A stretch of DNA of 64,000 nucleotides from Gordonia hankookensis (lineage in GTDB: Bacteria; Actinomycetota; Actinomycetes; Mycobacteriales; Mycobacteriaceae): the NCBI RefSeq assembly GCF_014673215.1, contig NZ_JACWMS010000003.1, positions 1 through 64,000 on the forward strand, written 5' to 3'. The position numbers were made by a program, and so were the translations under genes. The notes below the pieces were generated by a model. That model worked only from the letters and a program-made list of their open reading frames with translations. It did not search any database and had not been told where the DNA came from. Positions 28,748-37,961 of this stretch are shown here, in pieces. Position 1 is the stretch's first letter; each line of letters opens with the position of its first letter.

Positions 28748-28975
28748 CTACTGCGCGTCGGTCTTCTTGGCGCGCTTGCCGTAGCGCTTCTCGAACCGGG
28801 CCACGCGGCCGCCGGTGTCGAGAATCTTCTGCTTGCCTGTGTAGAACGGGTGGCACTGCGAGCAGACCTCGACGTTGATACGTCCGTTGTCCGCGGTGCT
28901 GCGGGTCTCGAAGGTGTTGCCGCAGCCGCAGACGACCGTGGTCGTCGCGTACTCGGGGTGAATGCCCTGCTTCAT
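28748..28975 (-). CDS. rpmE: 50S ribosomal protein L31 (zinc-binding type)
   Basis: This 75-aa L31 is of the Cys-containing (C+) type: VVCGCGNTF and [11 protein letters not shown] supply the four-Cys zinc site. It begins MKQGIHPEY and ends in a basic tail ([14 protein letters not shown]). In mycobacteria it directly follows rho; here a 9.7-kb plus-strand block separates it from rho. Confidence 0.96.
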   Translation of the reverse strand: MKQGIHPEYATTTVVCGCGNTFETRSTADNGRINVEVCSQCHPFYTGKQKILDTGGRVARFEKRYGKRAKKTDAQ

Positions 28976-29302
28976 CTGGTTGTCCCTTTCTGTGGTCGCC
29001 GGGTCACCGTCGGGGATCGACGGTGTGAACCGGAACCGGACTCGACCGATCAGTATGCCACGCGTGGTGTTCGACCTGGAAATCCGTGCAATCCCGATCT
29101 CGAACCACCCGCTTACCGACGATCCACTCGACTGAACGGCCTCCTGTGGGATTTCATTCCCGACTTAGGCATACCTTAGGATAGTAAGGCTTAGCTAAGT
29201 TAGAGCGTGACGTTGTCGTCGGCATCGCTTCATCGTCGCAGCGATCCCCGACCCATCCGCCAGCGCCGTCCATGAGCGGACGGCCCGAGACCTGAGGACC
29301 GA
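28976..29302. promoter_or_regulatory. Divergent promoter region between rpmE and the gltB-like operon
   Basis: This 327-bp space lies between divergent genes. On the rpmE side a CATACT -10-like hexamer is seen on the minus strand (29057-29052) without a convincing -35. On the right side lies the AT-rich iron-box cluster described separately. No gene is seen here. Confidence 0.45.
29165..29203 (+). promoter_or_regulatory. Overlapping DtxR/IdeR-like iron boxes
   Basis: An AT-rich island carries overlapping near-palindromes built from TTAGG/TAAGG and CCTTA/CTAAG half sites. TTAGGCATACCTTAGGATA (29165-29183) matches the TWAGGTTAGSCTWACCTWA consensus at 12 of 19 positions. TAAGGCTTAGCTAAGTTAG (29185-29203) matches at 13 of 19 by my count. 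It sits about 100 bp upstream of the gltB-like start, which suggests repression by iron-loaded DtxR/IdeR. The consensus is from memory and binding is inferred. Confidence 0.55.
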
Positions 29303-32300
29303 ATGCGGCCTGATCACCACCCGCGGCCACTCCTGTGGGACCCGAGCGACGAGTACAGCAGTTGTGGCGTGGGGTTCATCACACGCAAGGACGGTGTGCA
29401 GCAACACTCCGTGATCGACAAGGCCCGTGAGGCGCTGTGCGCGGTCCCCCATCGAGGCGGCATCTCGGCCCTCGGTGTCGGCGACGGTGGCGGGGTCTCG
29501 ATGGATCTCTCACTCCGCTTCTTCCGCAAGATCACCGGGCGACCCGACCTGCGGCTCGGCCGTTTCTGCGTCGGCAACTTCTTCCTCCCCACCGACGCGG
29601 CCGCGGCGGCTCGTGCCGGCAGGCTGATCGAGCGGACCATGGCCGAGCAAGGCTTCTCGATCCTGACGGTCCGAGATGTCCCCGTCGATGTCTCGGTGCT
29701 GCGGCAATCGGCCGTCGGATTCCAGTTGCCCATCCGTCAGTGGGTGTTCGCGGCACCCGAGCCCTGCCCCGAACCCGCTGAACTCGACCACACGGTGCAA
29801 CAGGCCCTGCTGCACATCGAGGCGATCGCCTTCACCGAGCCCGAACTGTCGGGTTTCTACCCGCTGTCACTGTCGGCCAGAACTCAGGTGCTCAAGGGCC
29901 GCCTGTCCTCGCCCGAGGTGATCGACTACTTCACAGATCTGCTCGACGAGGATCACGCCGTCCACACGCTGTACTTCCACACGCGGTTCTCCACGAACAC
30001 CGATCCGCATCCGACGATGGCCCAGCCGTTCCGGTTCCTCGCGCACAACGGTGAACTGAACACCGACAAGAAGAACCGGATCGCCCAGGTGACCTCCGCC
30101 ACCGCACAGCACCGGAGCATCGTCCGCCCACCCGGGCAATCCGACAGCAGCCGCCTGGATCAGACCGTCGCTGCCCGGGTCATCGAGGATCGCGTCGATC
30201 TGATCACCGCAATCGTCTCGATGATGCCGCCGGCATGGGAGCACGACACCTCGCTCTCCGCCCCGGTCCGGGCGATGTTCGAGTACTTCTCGCTCTACGA
30301 GGAGAAGAACGACGGCCCGGCAGCCGTGGTGTTCGGCGACGGGACCGTGATCGGGGCCCGACTCGACCGTCTCGGCCTGCGCCCGCTGCGCACCCTCGAG
30401 ACCACCGACTACCTCTGTGCCTTCTCCGAGGCCGGGCAGATCGCGGTACCGCCCGAGTCGGTCATCGCCCGTGGTCGGGTATCGGCAGGCGGGATGATCT
30501 ACTACGACCATCGGGAGCATCGCACCTATACGACGCACGAGGCGTACGAGAAGCTCGCCGCGGCGCGCGACTACCCCGCGCTGCTCCGGGCCGCCAAGGT
30601 CGACCTGGCGGCGCTCGAGGGCCCGTGGACCACGGACACCGCCCCGACGACCGACGACGCGTCGCTGACCGACCACCAGCGCTACCGGGCGTACTTTCTC
30701 GACCAGGAGAGCTTCCGCTACTTCATCGACCCGATGATCGCCGATGGCGCAGAACGTGTCTCGGCGATGGGCTTCGGCAACGCCATCAACGCGTTGACCG
30801 ATATCGAGCCCAACGTCGCTCGCTTCTTCTCCCAGCGCTTCGCCCAGGTCACCAATCCGCCCCTGGACAGCATCCGTGAGGCCGACGGCATGACCCTCCG
30901 GGTCGCCCTCGGGACGCGGCCGGACGCCACCATCACCACCGACGACACGCCTTCGGGATCCCGGTCGCGCCAGATCGTGTTACGCACACCGATCCTCTCG
31001 GCCGATGAGCTCGAACTCCTGCACCGCCAGACCGAGAGCCCGATCCACAGCTTCGACGCCTGCTACCCGATCGATCCGGACGGTGGCGACGTCGTCGCCG
31101 ACCATGCGGCGATGGTCTCCGCGATCGACCGACTCGGTGACGAGATCGTCGACTTCGCGGGCCGCCTGGGTGGGATCGCAGTGCTCAGCGATCGGGCGAT
31201 CGCGGCCGATCGTGCCGCGGTGCCCATCATCTTCGCCGTCTCGTCGGTCAATCAGCGACTCATCGCGGCCGGCTTGCGTCTGCGGGTGTCCCTGGTTGCC
31301 GACACCGGACAGGTCGAATCCTCCCACCATCTCGCGGCGACGCTCGGCTTCGGCGCGGCCGCCGTCCACCCGCATTCGGTCGCACGTCGTGCCGCCACTG
31401 TCGCCGACGATCTGCAGGAGCGCGACCAGGCGTTCGGCCGATGGGTCAGGGCCGCCGAGAAATCTCTGATGAAGACCATGGGCCGGGTGGGACTCTGCAC
31501 CGTCGAGAGCTATATCGGCGGCGAGTTCTTCGAGCCCAACTTCCTCGACACCGACGACAGCGATCTCCGACGGTGGTTTCCCGATCAACGTGCGCCCGCG
31601 GGCGGCGTGGGTCTGCACACCATCGTGGCGACCATCGCCCGCGCCCATCGCGCGGCGATCTCGGACATCCCCGCGACCGACCAGGATCTGCCGCTGCTCG
31701 GCCTGTTCAAGGAACGTTCCGACGGCGCCGGGCACTCCTTCGGCGCGACCGCGGTTCGCAAGTACGCGGACCTGACCGCGGAGAAGATCGCGTTTGCCAC
31801 CGCCGACCGCGAATCACCCGACGCCACCGAGACCGACCGTTCCGGGGGGCTACGACTTCTCACCCTCGGAAAGCTCGACGACGCCTTCGGGCTCGACGCC
31901 CGCGCCTACTCCGGCAGCAGCTACGACCGGCTGTCGGACAACGACATCGACACCTTCACGATCACCGACGCCTACCGGTCGTTCACCGACGACCTACGCG
32001 GGCAGCGCGCGTCCCGACCGAGCGCGCTGCGCGACATCCTCTCTCTGCCCATCGATCTCGCCGCCTCCACGGGTGCCGATCTCGCCGCCGCGCTCGATCG
32101 GATGTTCACGCGCTCGACCTCGGGCGCCGCGGTCCGCGGCCTGTCGGTGACCCCGCTCGACGACGCCGGGGTCCCGGACGGATTCCACATCTCCCTCGAG
32201 GGAGATGGCGTCGGCGCCGATGGAGAGGACCGGGTCCAGACGTTCGCCCAGGCGATCGCCCACCACCTCGGCGACGCCGTCGAGATCCTCGACTGCGGCG

Positions 32301-34936
32301 AGGGCGGCCTCATCGTCGTCACGACCGGAGCGGCCGCCGAGTACCTGGCGGGCCTTCGCCCGGCGCCTGCGGCCATCGCGCTCAGTGATGTGCAACCTGC
32401 GCACGAGATCACCTCGACCTTCGCCTCCGGTGCGATGAGCCACGGCGCCCTCGTGGCCCCGGCCCACGAGGCGGTGGCTCATGGCACCAACATGGTCGGT
32501 GGTCTCTCCAACAGCGGCGAGGGTGGCGAGCACATGTCGCGGTACGGCACCATCCGGGCCTCGGCGATCAAGCAGTTCGCCTCCGGGCGCTTCGGCATCT
32601 GGGCCGGATACCTTGCCGATCCGATGGTGCGCGAATTGGAGATCAAGATCGGTCAAGGGGCGAAACCCGGTGAGGGCGGCCAACTCCCGGCCCCCAAGGT
32701 GACCGTCGAAATCGCCGCCGCGCGTGGCGGCACGCCGGGCGTCGAGCTGGTGTCACCACCGCCGCACCACGACACGTACTCGATCGAGGACCTCGCCCAA
32801 CTCATCCACGACTGCAAGGCCGCACGCGTGCGGGTGATCGTCAAGCTGGTCTCCTCCGAGGGCATCGGGACGATCGCGGTCGGCGTCGCCAAGGCGGGCG
32901 CCGATGTCATCAACGTCGCGGGCAACACCGGTGGCACCGGCGCCGCGTCCGTCACGAGCCTGCGATACGCCGGCCGGGCCGCCGAGATCGGTCTCGCCGA
33001 GGTTCATCAGGCGTTGTGCGCCAACGGACTCCGTCAGAAGATCGTGTTGCGGACCTCGGGTGCGCACCAGACCGGCCAGGATGTCGTGACGTCGGCGCTG
33101 CTGGGCGCCGACAGTTTCGAGTTCGGCACATCGGCGTTGATGATGATCGGCTGCGTGATGGCCAAGAACTGCAACATCAAGTGTCCTGCGGGCCTGACCA
33201 CCAACCCGGAGGTCTTCGACGGAGACCCACGTTCGATGGCGCAGTACCTGCTCAACATCGCCCACGAGGTGCGCGAGATCCTCGCCGCACTCGGACTGCC
33301 GAGCCTCGCCGCCGCCCGCGGCCGGACCGATCTGCTCACGATGGTGAACCACCCGGGCGTGGTGACCACACTGCGACCCGAGGCACTATTGGCCCGGATC
33401 GATCCGGTCCAGATCACCGACCCGGTCTATCTGGAGCGCGATTTCGCGATCGACGACTCCATGTTCGACGACGTGCGGAGCGCCCTGTTCGACCGTGGTG
33501 CCGCCCACGTCACGATCGACACCCCGACGCTGGGCAACCGCAACAAGAGCGTCGGCGCGCAACTCGCGATCGACATCGAGCGGACCCTCAATCACCAGTT
33601 CACCGACGCTGAGGTCGGCGGCATGCCGAGCGTCTACACCGATGACCGTGGACGCCGCTTCCTGGCACCGGACTCGGTTCGTGTCGGGACGGCCGGATCC
33701 GCCGGTCTGTCGTACGCCGCGTTCTGCAACGACGGAATCCGTCTCGAACACACCGGCACCTGCAATGACGGTGTTGGCAAGTCCATGTCGGGCGGCACGG
33801 TGATCGTCCGCTCCCCCGGTGGTGGATCCTCGTCGATCGGCGGCAACGTTCTGATCGGCAATTTCGCGCTGTTCGGCGCCACCGGCGGCCGGCTGTTCGT
33901 CGAAGGCGAGGCAGGCGATCGCTTCGCGGTGCGCAACTCCGGTGCTTCCGCGGTGGTGGAAGGCGTCGGTGAATTCGGCTGTGAGTACATGACGAACGGC
34001 GCGGTCCTCAACCTCGGCGGATACGGCAAGGGGCTCGGCAACGGGATGAGCGGAGGCTTTCTCTACCAGTACGATCCGGCAGGCGAACTCGCGACGCGCA
34101 TCAGTTCCGATTCGGTGCTGGTGGGCACGATCACCGGGGGCGACGACCCGCTGGCCCCGATCCACCATCTCGCCGTCAAGCAGATGCTCGAGATGCACGT
34201 CGCGGCAACCGGTTCGGCGTTGGGAATGCGACTGCTGGAGAACTGGGAGACCGAACGTCACCACATCGCCTACGCAATGCCCCGGGCATTGGTGGCCTAC
34301 CAGGACAGCGACGCCCTGATGGCGTCGATGTCTCATCGCGATCTGCTCGCCGAGCTCTCCACCGCGCTGGCCGGTCACCAGGTGCACGCTCTCAAGGCCA
34401 GCATCCGCAGTGGCGAGCCGGTGGCCGGCGGCGCAGTTCCCGAGTACGGGCAGACCGACAACGCCGAGATGTACCGGCTGCTCAACGCCTTCACCGTGTT
34501 CGAGATCGCCCGGCAGGTCGCCACCATCCGTCTCTCGCGCGCCGGGGGCGCCCGGAGCGGTGGGCCGGTAGCGGCCTGGACCGATCAGGCTGTCGCGAGC
34601 GGCGCACGGAACCTGGTCCTGACCGAGGACTTCGAACTGGTCTCGCGGGTGGCCCGCCATGCGCGAGACATCCTGGCGCACTATGACAGCGCGCACCTCG
34701 CAGCGCTCATCGCGGCCAAGCGGATCGACGACTACAAGCGGGCCCTCGCGCTGCGCAACGTCTGGTCGATGGACGCCCTTGGCAGTTACGGCTGGATTCT
34801 CTTGCAGGACCGTAAGAATCGCGAGACGCTCGGCAGCCTGCCCGGCTTCGACGAACTCTTCGCGGTGCAGGCCGTCCCCGAGGTCGCGAACGGCCTGCGA
34901 TCACCAGCAAGCATCGACACAGCAAAGGTCGGATGA
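29303..34936 (+). CDS. GltB-like glutamate synthase large-subunit homologue (divergent, long)
   Basis: This 1877-aa protein has all GltB domains in order. A class II glutamine amidotransferase has nucleophile Cys21 after a 20-residue propeptide (SSCGVGFI). A central domain carries the motif RFFSQRFAQVTNPPLDSIRE. The FMN/2-oxoglutarate synthase domain has GAKPGEGGQLPAPKV and SPPPHHDTYSIEDLAQLI, and a GXGXG beta-helix follows. The Fe-S Cys set is C1284-x5-C1290-x3-C1294; usual GltB proteins have C-x5-C-x4-C. The loop usually TDGGLKTGRD reads TSGAHQTGQD. A C-terminal extension of about 190 residues is unlike classical GltB (about 1500 aa). No gltD is present; a diflavin reductase starts 1 nt after the stop. 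GAGGA precedes the ATG. It could be a glutamate synthase with a novel electron donor or an amidotransferase of changed specificity. Confidence 0.8.
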   Translation: MRPDHHPRPLLWDPSDEYSSCGVGFITRKDGVQQHSVIDKAREALCAVPHRGGISALGVGDGGGVSMDLSLRFFRKITGRPDLRLGRFCVGNFFLPTDAAAAARAGRLIERTMAEQGFSILTVRDVPVDVSVLRQSAVGFQLPIRQWVFAAPEPCPEPAELDHTVQQALLHIEAIAFTEPELSGFYPLSLSARTQVLKGRLSSPEVIDYFTDLLDEDHAVHTLYFHTRFSTNTDPHPTMAQPFRFLAHNGELNTDKKNRIAQVTSATAQHRSIVRPPGQSDSSRLDQTVAARVIEDRVDLITAIVSMMPPAWEHDTSLSAPVRAMFEYFSLYEEKNDGPAAVVFGDGTVIGARLDRLGLRPLRTLETTDYLCAFSEAGQIAVPPESVIARGRVSAGGMIYYDHREHRTYTTHEAYEKLAAARDYPALLRAAKVDLAALEGPWTTDTAPTTDDASLTDHQRYRAYFLDQESFRYFIDPMIADGAERVSAMGFGNAINALTDIEPNVARFFSQRFAQVTNPPLDSIREADGMTLRVALGTRPDATITTDDTPSGSRSRQIVLRTPILSADELELLHRQTESPIHSFDACYPIDPDGGDVVADHAAMVSAIDRLGDEIVDFAGRLGGIAVLSDRAIAADRAAVPIIFAVSSVNQRLIAAGLRLRVSLVADTGQVESSHHLAATLGFGAAAVHPHSVARRAATVADDLQERDQAFGRWVRAAEKSLMKTMGRVGLCTVESYIGGEFFEPNFLDTDDSDLRRWFPDQRAPAGGVGLHTIVATIARAHRAAISDIPATDQDLPLLGLFKERSDGAGHSFGATAVRKYADLTAEKIAFATADRESPDATETDRSGGLRLLTLGKLDDAFGLDARAYSGSSYDRLSDNDIDTFTITDAYRSFTDDLRGQRASRPSALRDILSLPIDLAASTGADLAAALDRMFTRSTSGAAVRGLSVTPLDDAGVPDGFHISLEGDGVGADGEDRVQTFAQAIAHHLGDAVEILDCGEGGLIVVTTGAAAEYLAGLRPAPAAIALSDVQPAHEITSTFASGAMSHGALVAPAHEAVAHGTNMVGGLSNSGEGGEHMSRYGTIRASAIKQFASGRFGIWAGYLADPMVRELEIKIGQGAKPGEGGQLPAPKVTVEIAAARGGTPGVELVSPPPHHDTYSIEDLAQLIHDCKAARVRVIVKLVSSEGIGTIAVGVAKAGADVINVAGNTGGTGAASVTSLRYAGRAAEIGLAEVHQALCANGLRQKIVLRTSGAHQTGQDVVTSALLGADSFEFGTSALMMIGCVMAKNCNIKCPAGLTTNPEVFDGDPRSMAQYLLNIAHEVREILAALGLPSLAAARGRTDLLTMVNHPGVVTTLRPEALLARIDPVQITDPVYLERDFAIDDSMFDDVRSALFDRGAAHVTIDTPTLGNRNKSVGAQLAIDIERTLNHQFTDAEVGGMPSVYTDDRGRRFLAPDSVRVGTAGSAGLSYAAFCNDGIRLEHTGTCNDGVGKSMSGGTVIVRSPGGGSSSIGGNVLIGNFALFGATGGRLFVEGEAGDRFAVRNSGASAVVEGVGEFGCEYMTNGAVLNLGGYGKGLGNGMSGGFLYQYDPAGELATRISSDSVLVGTITGGDDPLAPIHHLAVKQMLEMHVAATGSALGMRLLENWETERHHIAYAMPRALVAYQDSDALMASMSHRDLLAELSTALAGHQVHALKASIRSGEPVAGGAVPEYGQTDNAEMYRLLNAFTVFEIARQVATIRLSRAGGARSGGPVAAWTDQAVASGARNLVLTEDFELVSRVARHARDILAHYDSAHLAALIAAKRIDDYKRALALRNVWSMDALGSYGWILLQDRKNRETLGSLPGFDELFAVQAVPEVANGLRSPASIDTAKVG

Positions 34937-34937
34937 C

Positions 34938-36785
34938 ATGCAGCTCCCTTACATCCCCGCCGATGTCCCGTTCACGGGTGATCAGAAGGCCTGGCTGGCC
35001 GGATTCCTCGCAGGTCTGAACACCCGCATCGCCATGCCGACACAGTCCGGAGTACCTGCCGCCGCTGCTGTCGCGTCGGCCGACGAGCGCGGAATCCCTC
35101 TGCAGATCGTCTTCGGCAGCCAGACCGGCACCGCCGAATGGCTCTCCGAGCAGACCGAGACCCTGGCCCGCACACATGGATTCGATCCCGTGCGGTGTGA
35201 TCTGGACTCACTCGACATCACCGCGCTGTCGGCGGCACGCCGACTACTGGTGATCACATCCACGTACGGCGAGGGCGACATGCCCGACAACGCCGAGCTG
35301 TTCTGGCGGGCTCTCGCCGCCCCGGACGCCCCGCGGCTGGACGGACTCTTCTACGGCGTCCTCGGGCTCGGTGATTCGATCTACGACGGGTTCTGCCAGG
35401 CCGGCAAGAACATCGACACCCGCCTGGCCGAGCTCGGCGCCACCCGCGTCGTCGATCGAGTGGATTGCGACGTCGATTTCGAGGAACCCGCCGACGCCTG
35501 GATCAGGCAGGCGGTTGCGGCACTGGCGGCTGTCGATGCGGACACGCCGATGAGCGGGGTCGCGACCCCCGGAGCGTCCGAACCCGCGGTGATCCCCAAA
35601 CCCGAGTCGTCGCCGGAGCCGGCGACGTCGCCCGACCAGGCGTCGGGCGCACGACGCGCGAAGCCGAAATGGACGCGGAAGAACCCGTATCCCGCGACCA
35701 TCGTCGCCAATTCCCTGCTGTCGGCCCCCGAGTCCGACAAGGAGGTGCGCCACTTGGTGATCTCCCTGGGCGACAGCGGTATCGCGTACCAGCCCGGCGA
35801 CGGGATCAGCATCTCGCCGGTCAACGACGCCCAGCTCGTCGAGCGCATCATCGAGCGACTCGGGGTGTCGCCGGACGTGATGATCACCGATCGGAGAACC
35901 GAACGCACCTTGCGGGACACCCTCACCCACCACGTGGAGATCTCCACCCCGTCGAAGTACCTCGTCGACTACATCGCACAACGCAGCCAGGACGCCGAAC
36001 TCACGCACCTGACGTCGACCGGCGACCGCGAGGCGCTCGATGCATGGCTCTGGGGGAAGGACGTTCTCGATCTGCTCGATGTCGACCCCGCCCTCACGAT
36101 CACCCCGGAGGAGTTGCTCGCCGAACTGCGGCCGCTGCAGCATCGCGTGTACTCCATCTCGTCGAGCCCCGTCGCGCACGCCGGCACCGTGCACATCACC
36201 ATGGCCACGGTGCGCTATCGGTCCGGGGAACGACAGCGCGGCGGAGTGTGCTCGACCTACCTCGCCGACCGACGCCCCGAGGGCACCCAGGTCGAGGTGT
36301 TCATCTCCGCCAACAAATCGTTCCGGCTGCCCGCCGACGACACCAAGATCATCATGATCGGACCGGGGACCGGCATCGCACCCTTCCGCTCGTTCCTGCA
36401 CGAGCGCGCCGCACGTGGTGCGCGCGGCGGGAACTGGCTGTTCTTCGGCGACCGGCATCGCGACCACGACCACATCTACGCCGAGGAGATCGACGGATTC
36501 GTCACCGACGGACTCCTCGATCGCCTCGACCTCGCGTTCTCCCGCGACCAGGAGCACAAGATCTACGTCCAGGACCGCATGCGCGAACAGGGCGCCGATC
36601 TCTTCGCATGGCTGTCCGACGGTGCGCACCTCTACGTATGCGGCGACGCCACGAGGATGGCCCACGACGTCGACACCGCGTTGCACGACATCATCGCCGA
36701 GCACGGCGGGATGTCTGCGGAGGCGGCCCAGGATCACGTCGACGATCTCAAACGCGCCAAACGATATCTGCGCGACGTGTACTGA
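34938..36785 (+). CDS. Diflavin reductase (CysJ/sulfite-reductase-alpha-like)
   Basis: This 615-aa NADPH-FAD-FMN electron-transfer protein starts with a flavodoxin domain (about 55-205: FGSQTGTAEWLSEQ, STYGEGDMPDN, GLGDSIYDGFC). A Pro/Ser/Ala linker follows. The ferredoxin-reductase module has RVYSISSSP for FAD, GGVCSTYL, GPGTGIAPFRSFL for NADPH, and a terminal aromatic (DVY). There is no haem-sulfite-reductase partner in the window. It lies 1 nt after the gltB-like gene and 59 bp before the HemS-like gene, so it may supply electrons to either. Annotation as sulfite reductase alpha would be by similarity only; context argues against sulfite as the substrate. Confidence 0.85.
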   Translation: MQLPYIPADVPFTGDQKAWLAGFLAGLNTRIAMPTQSGVPAAAAVASADERGIPLQIVFGSQTGTAEWLSEQTETLARTHGFDPVRCDLDSLDITALSAARRLLVITSTYGEGDMPDNAELFWRALAAPDAPRLDGLFYGVLGLGDSIYDGFCQAGKNIDTRLAELGATRVVDRVDCDVDFEEPADAWIRQAVAALAAVDADTPMSGVATPGASEPAVIPKPESSPEPATSPDQASGARRAKPKWTRKNPYPATIVANSLLSAPESDKEVRHLVISLGDSGIAYQPGDGISISPVNDAQLVERIIERLGVSPDVMITDRRTERTLRDTLTHHVEISTPSKYLVDYIAQRSQDAELTHLTSTGDREALDAWLWGKDVLDLLDVDPALTITPEELLAELRPLQHRVYSISSSPVAHAGTVHITMATVRYRSGERQRGGVCSTYLADRRPEGTQVEVFISANKSFRLPADDTKIIMIGPGTGIAPFRSFLHERAARGARGGNWLFFGDRHRDHDHIYAEEIDGFVTDGLLDRLDLAFSRDQEHKIYVQDRMREQGADLFAWLSDGAHLYVCGDATRMAHDVDTALHDIIAEHGGMSAEAAQDHVDDLKRAKRYLRDVY

Positions 36786-36844
36786 CCATTTCGACTCGAC
36801 CCCACACCGATCCTGACACAGGACACGGGAAAGGAACGGCAACG

Positions 36845-37861
36845 ATGCCCGAATCACCCCGACCATCCGACTCCGAGCACACCGGTCGCGGGTCGCGTCC
36901 GGAATGCCGCGACCGGTGCACCTGTCCGCGTGCGAACGGATCGGCCAACGACCTCGACACGTTGCTGGCCACACCCGGGTTCTCGGGCTCCCTGCTCGGC
37001 TCCGACGTGGCCGCGGTTGCCGAGCAGTTGCCGTCGCTCGAGCAGGTGGTCGGGGTGACGGTGGCAGGCCCAGTCCTCATGAACGACGTCGGGATCCATG
37101 AACTGCCAGTGGGTATCGGCGGACCGATCCGGTGCCGGCCATCGCGGATCTCGCTGCGCCTCAATCCTGCTCGTCTCGGCTCCGCGCTGGTCACCGATCC
37201 GGCGGCACACGTGCCACCGACGCTTCGCATTTTCGATGCGTCCGGGAACACCGCGCACGCGAGCTATCTCACGGATACTTCGGACCGGCTCGCGTTCGAG
37301 TCGCTGTCGCTGGCCACCGGCGGGTTCGACGGCACGACTGCCTCGCATCATGTCGTCAGCGCCGCGCCTCGTCGCGACGACACTGCCGAGGATCGCGACA
37401 TGCCATCCGCCGACGATCAGATCGCCCAGTTCGACGCTGTGCTCGAAGACGGTGGCACACAGCGACTCCGGTCCATGCCGGGCCGCAGCGAGGACGGTTT
37501 CGCCCGCGTGGAGTCCCGCCGGGTCGTCGCCGCTTTCGAGCACGCCGCGCTGCTCGGGATGCCGATGACCATCGCCACCACCGCACCCGGGTGCATCCAG
37601 ATGCGCCACGACCGGTTGGACGGCGCGCGCGAACATCGCGGATCCATGGTGATCGCGTCGGGCACCTGCCGTGCGATGATCAACGTCAACCTCGTCACCG
37701 AATGCTGGGTGACCTGGACCGACGGCGTCTGGGGTCGGACCGGTTCCATCGAGCTCTACGATCGGCACGCCCGTTGCAGTTTCATCGCGACGCAGACGGG
37801 TTCGGTGTCGGCGGAGACCTTCGAGGGCTGGAATCAACTCGTCGCCGACGTGGCCCGCTGA
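36845..37861 (+). CDS. HemS/HmuS/ChuS-like haem protein (divergent)
   Basis: This 338-aa protein shows the two-repeat pattern of haem-degrading/trafficking HemS proteins. Repeat 1 has MNDVGIHELP, then SLRLNPARLGSALVTD and LRIFDASGNTAHASYLTDTSD. Repeat 2 has TTAPGCIQMRHD, INVNLVTECWVTWTDG and SIELYDRHAR. These align well with Yersinia HemS. The proximal haem His of HemS (in DVHQFFQLL) appears to be Ala here (IAQFDAVL), and the N-terminus adds a C-x3-C-x-C cluster (ECRDRCTC). The ATG has AAGGAA upstream. Position behind an iron box and a diflavin reductase fits a role in iron release from haem. The family call comes from alignment by eye. Confidence 0.65.
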   Translation: MPESPRPSDSEHTGRGSRPECRDRCTCPRANGSANDLDTLLATPGFSGSLLGSDVAAVAEQLPSLEQVVGVTVAGPVLMNDVGIHELPVGIGGPIRCRPSRISLRLNPARLGSALVTDPAAHVPPTLRIFDASGNTAHASYLTDTSDRLAFESLSLATGGFDGTTASHHVVSAAPRRDDTAEDRDMPSADDQIAQFDAVLEDGGTQRLRSMPGRSEDGFARVESRRVVAAFEHAALLGMPMTIATTAPGCIQMRHDRLDGAREHRGSMVIASGTCRAMINVNLVTECWVTWTDGVWGRTGSIELYDRHARCSFIATQTGSVSAETFEGWNQLVADVAR

Positions 37862-37961
37862 CCACCGCCCACTGACAACCACCCGTCGACCGGGATCTCG
37901 GGGCCGCACGAAAAGCCGTGTCAGAGTTGATGAACTCGGCGAGCGGGGCCACCATCGCTTC

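Noticed and set aside
29303..34936. Pseudogene or fusion error to explain the 1877-aa GltB-like length
   Set aside because: The frame is continuous and every GltB domain is in order with catalytic Cys21. The extra C-terminal residues keep normal codon bias, so it reads as an intact long variant.
34938..36785. Assimilatory sulfite reductase alpha subunit (CysJ) as the true function
   Set aside because: No CysI haemoprotein, cysH or cysND is in the window, and actinobacteria usually use ferredoxin-dependent sulfite reductase. The diflavin fold is certain, but the sulfite role is not supported by context.
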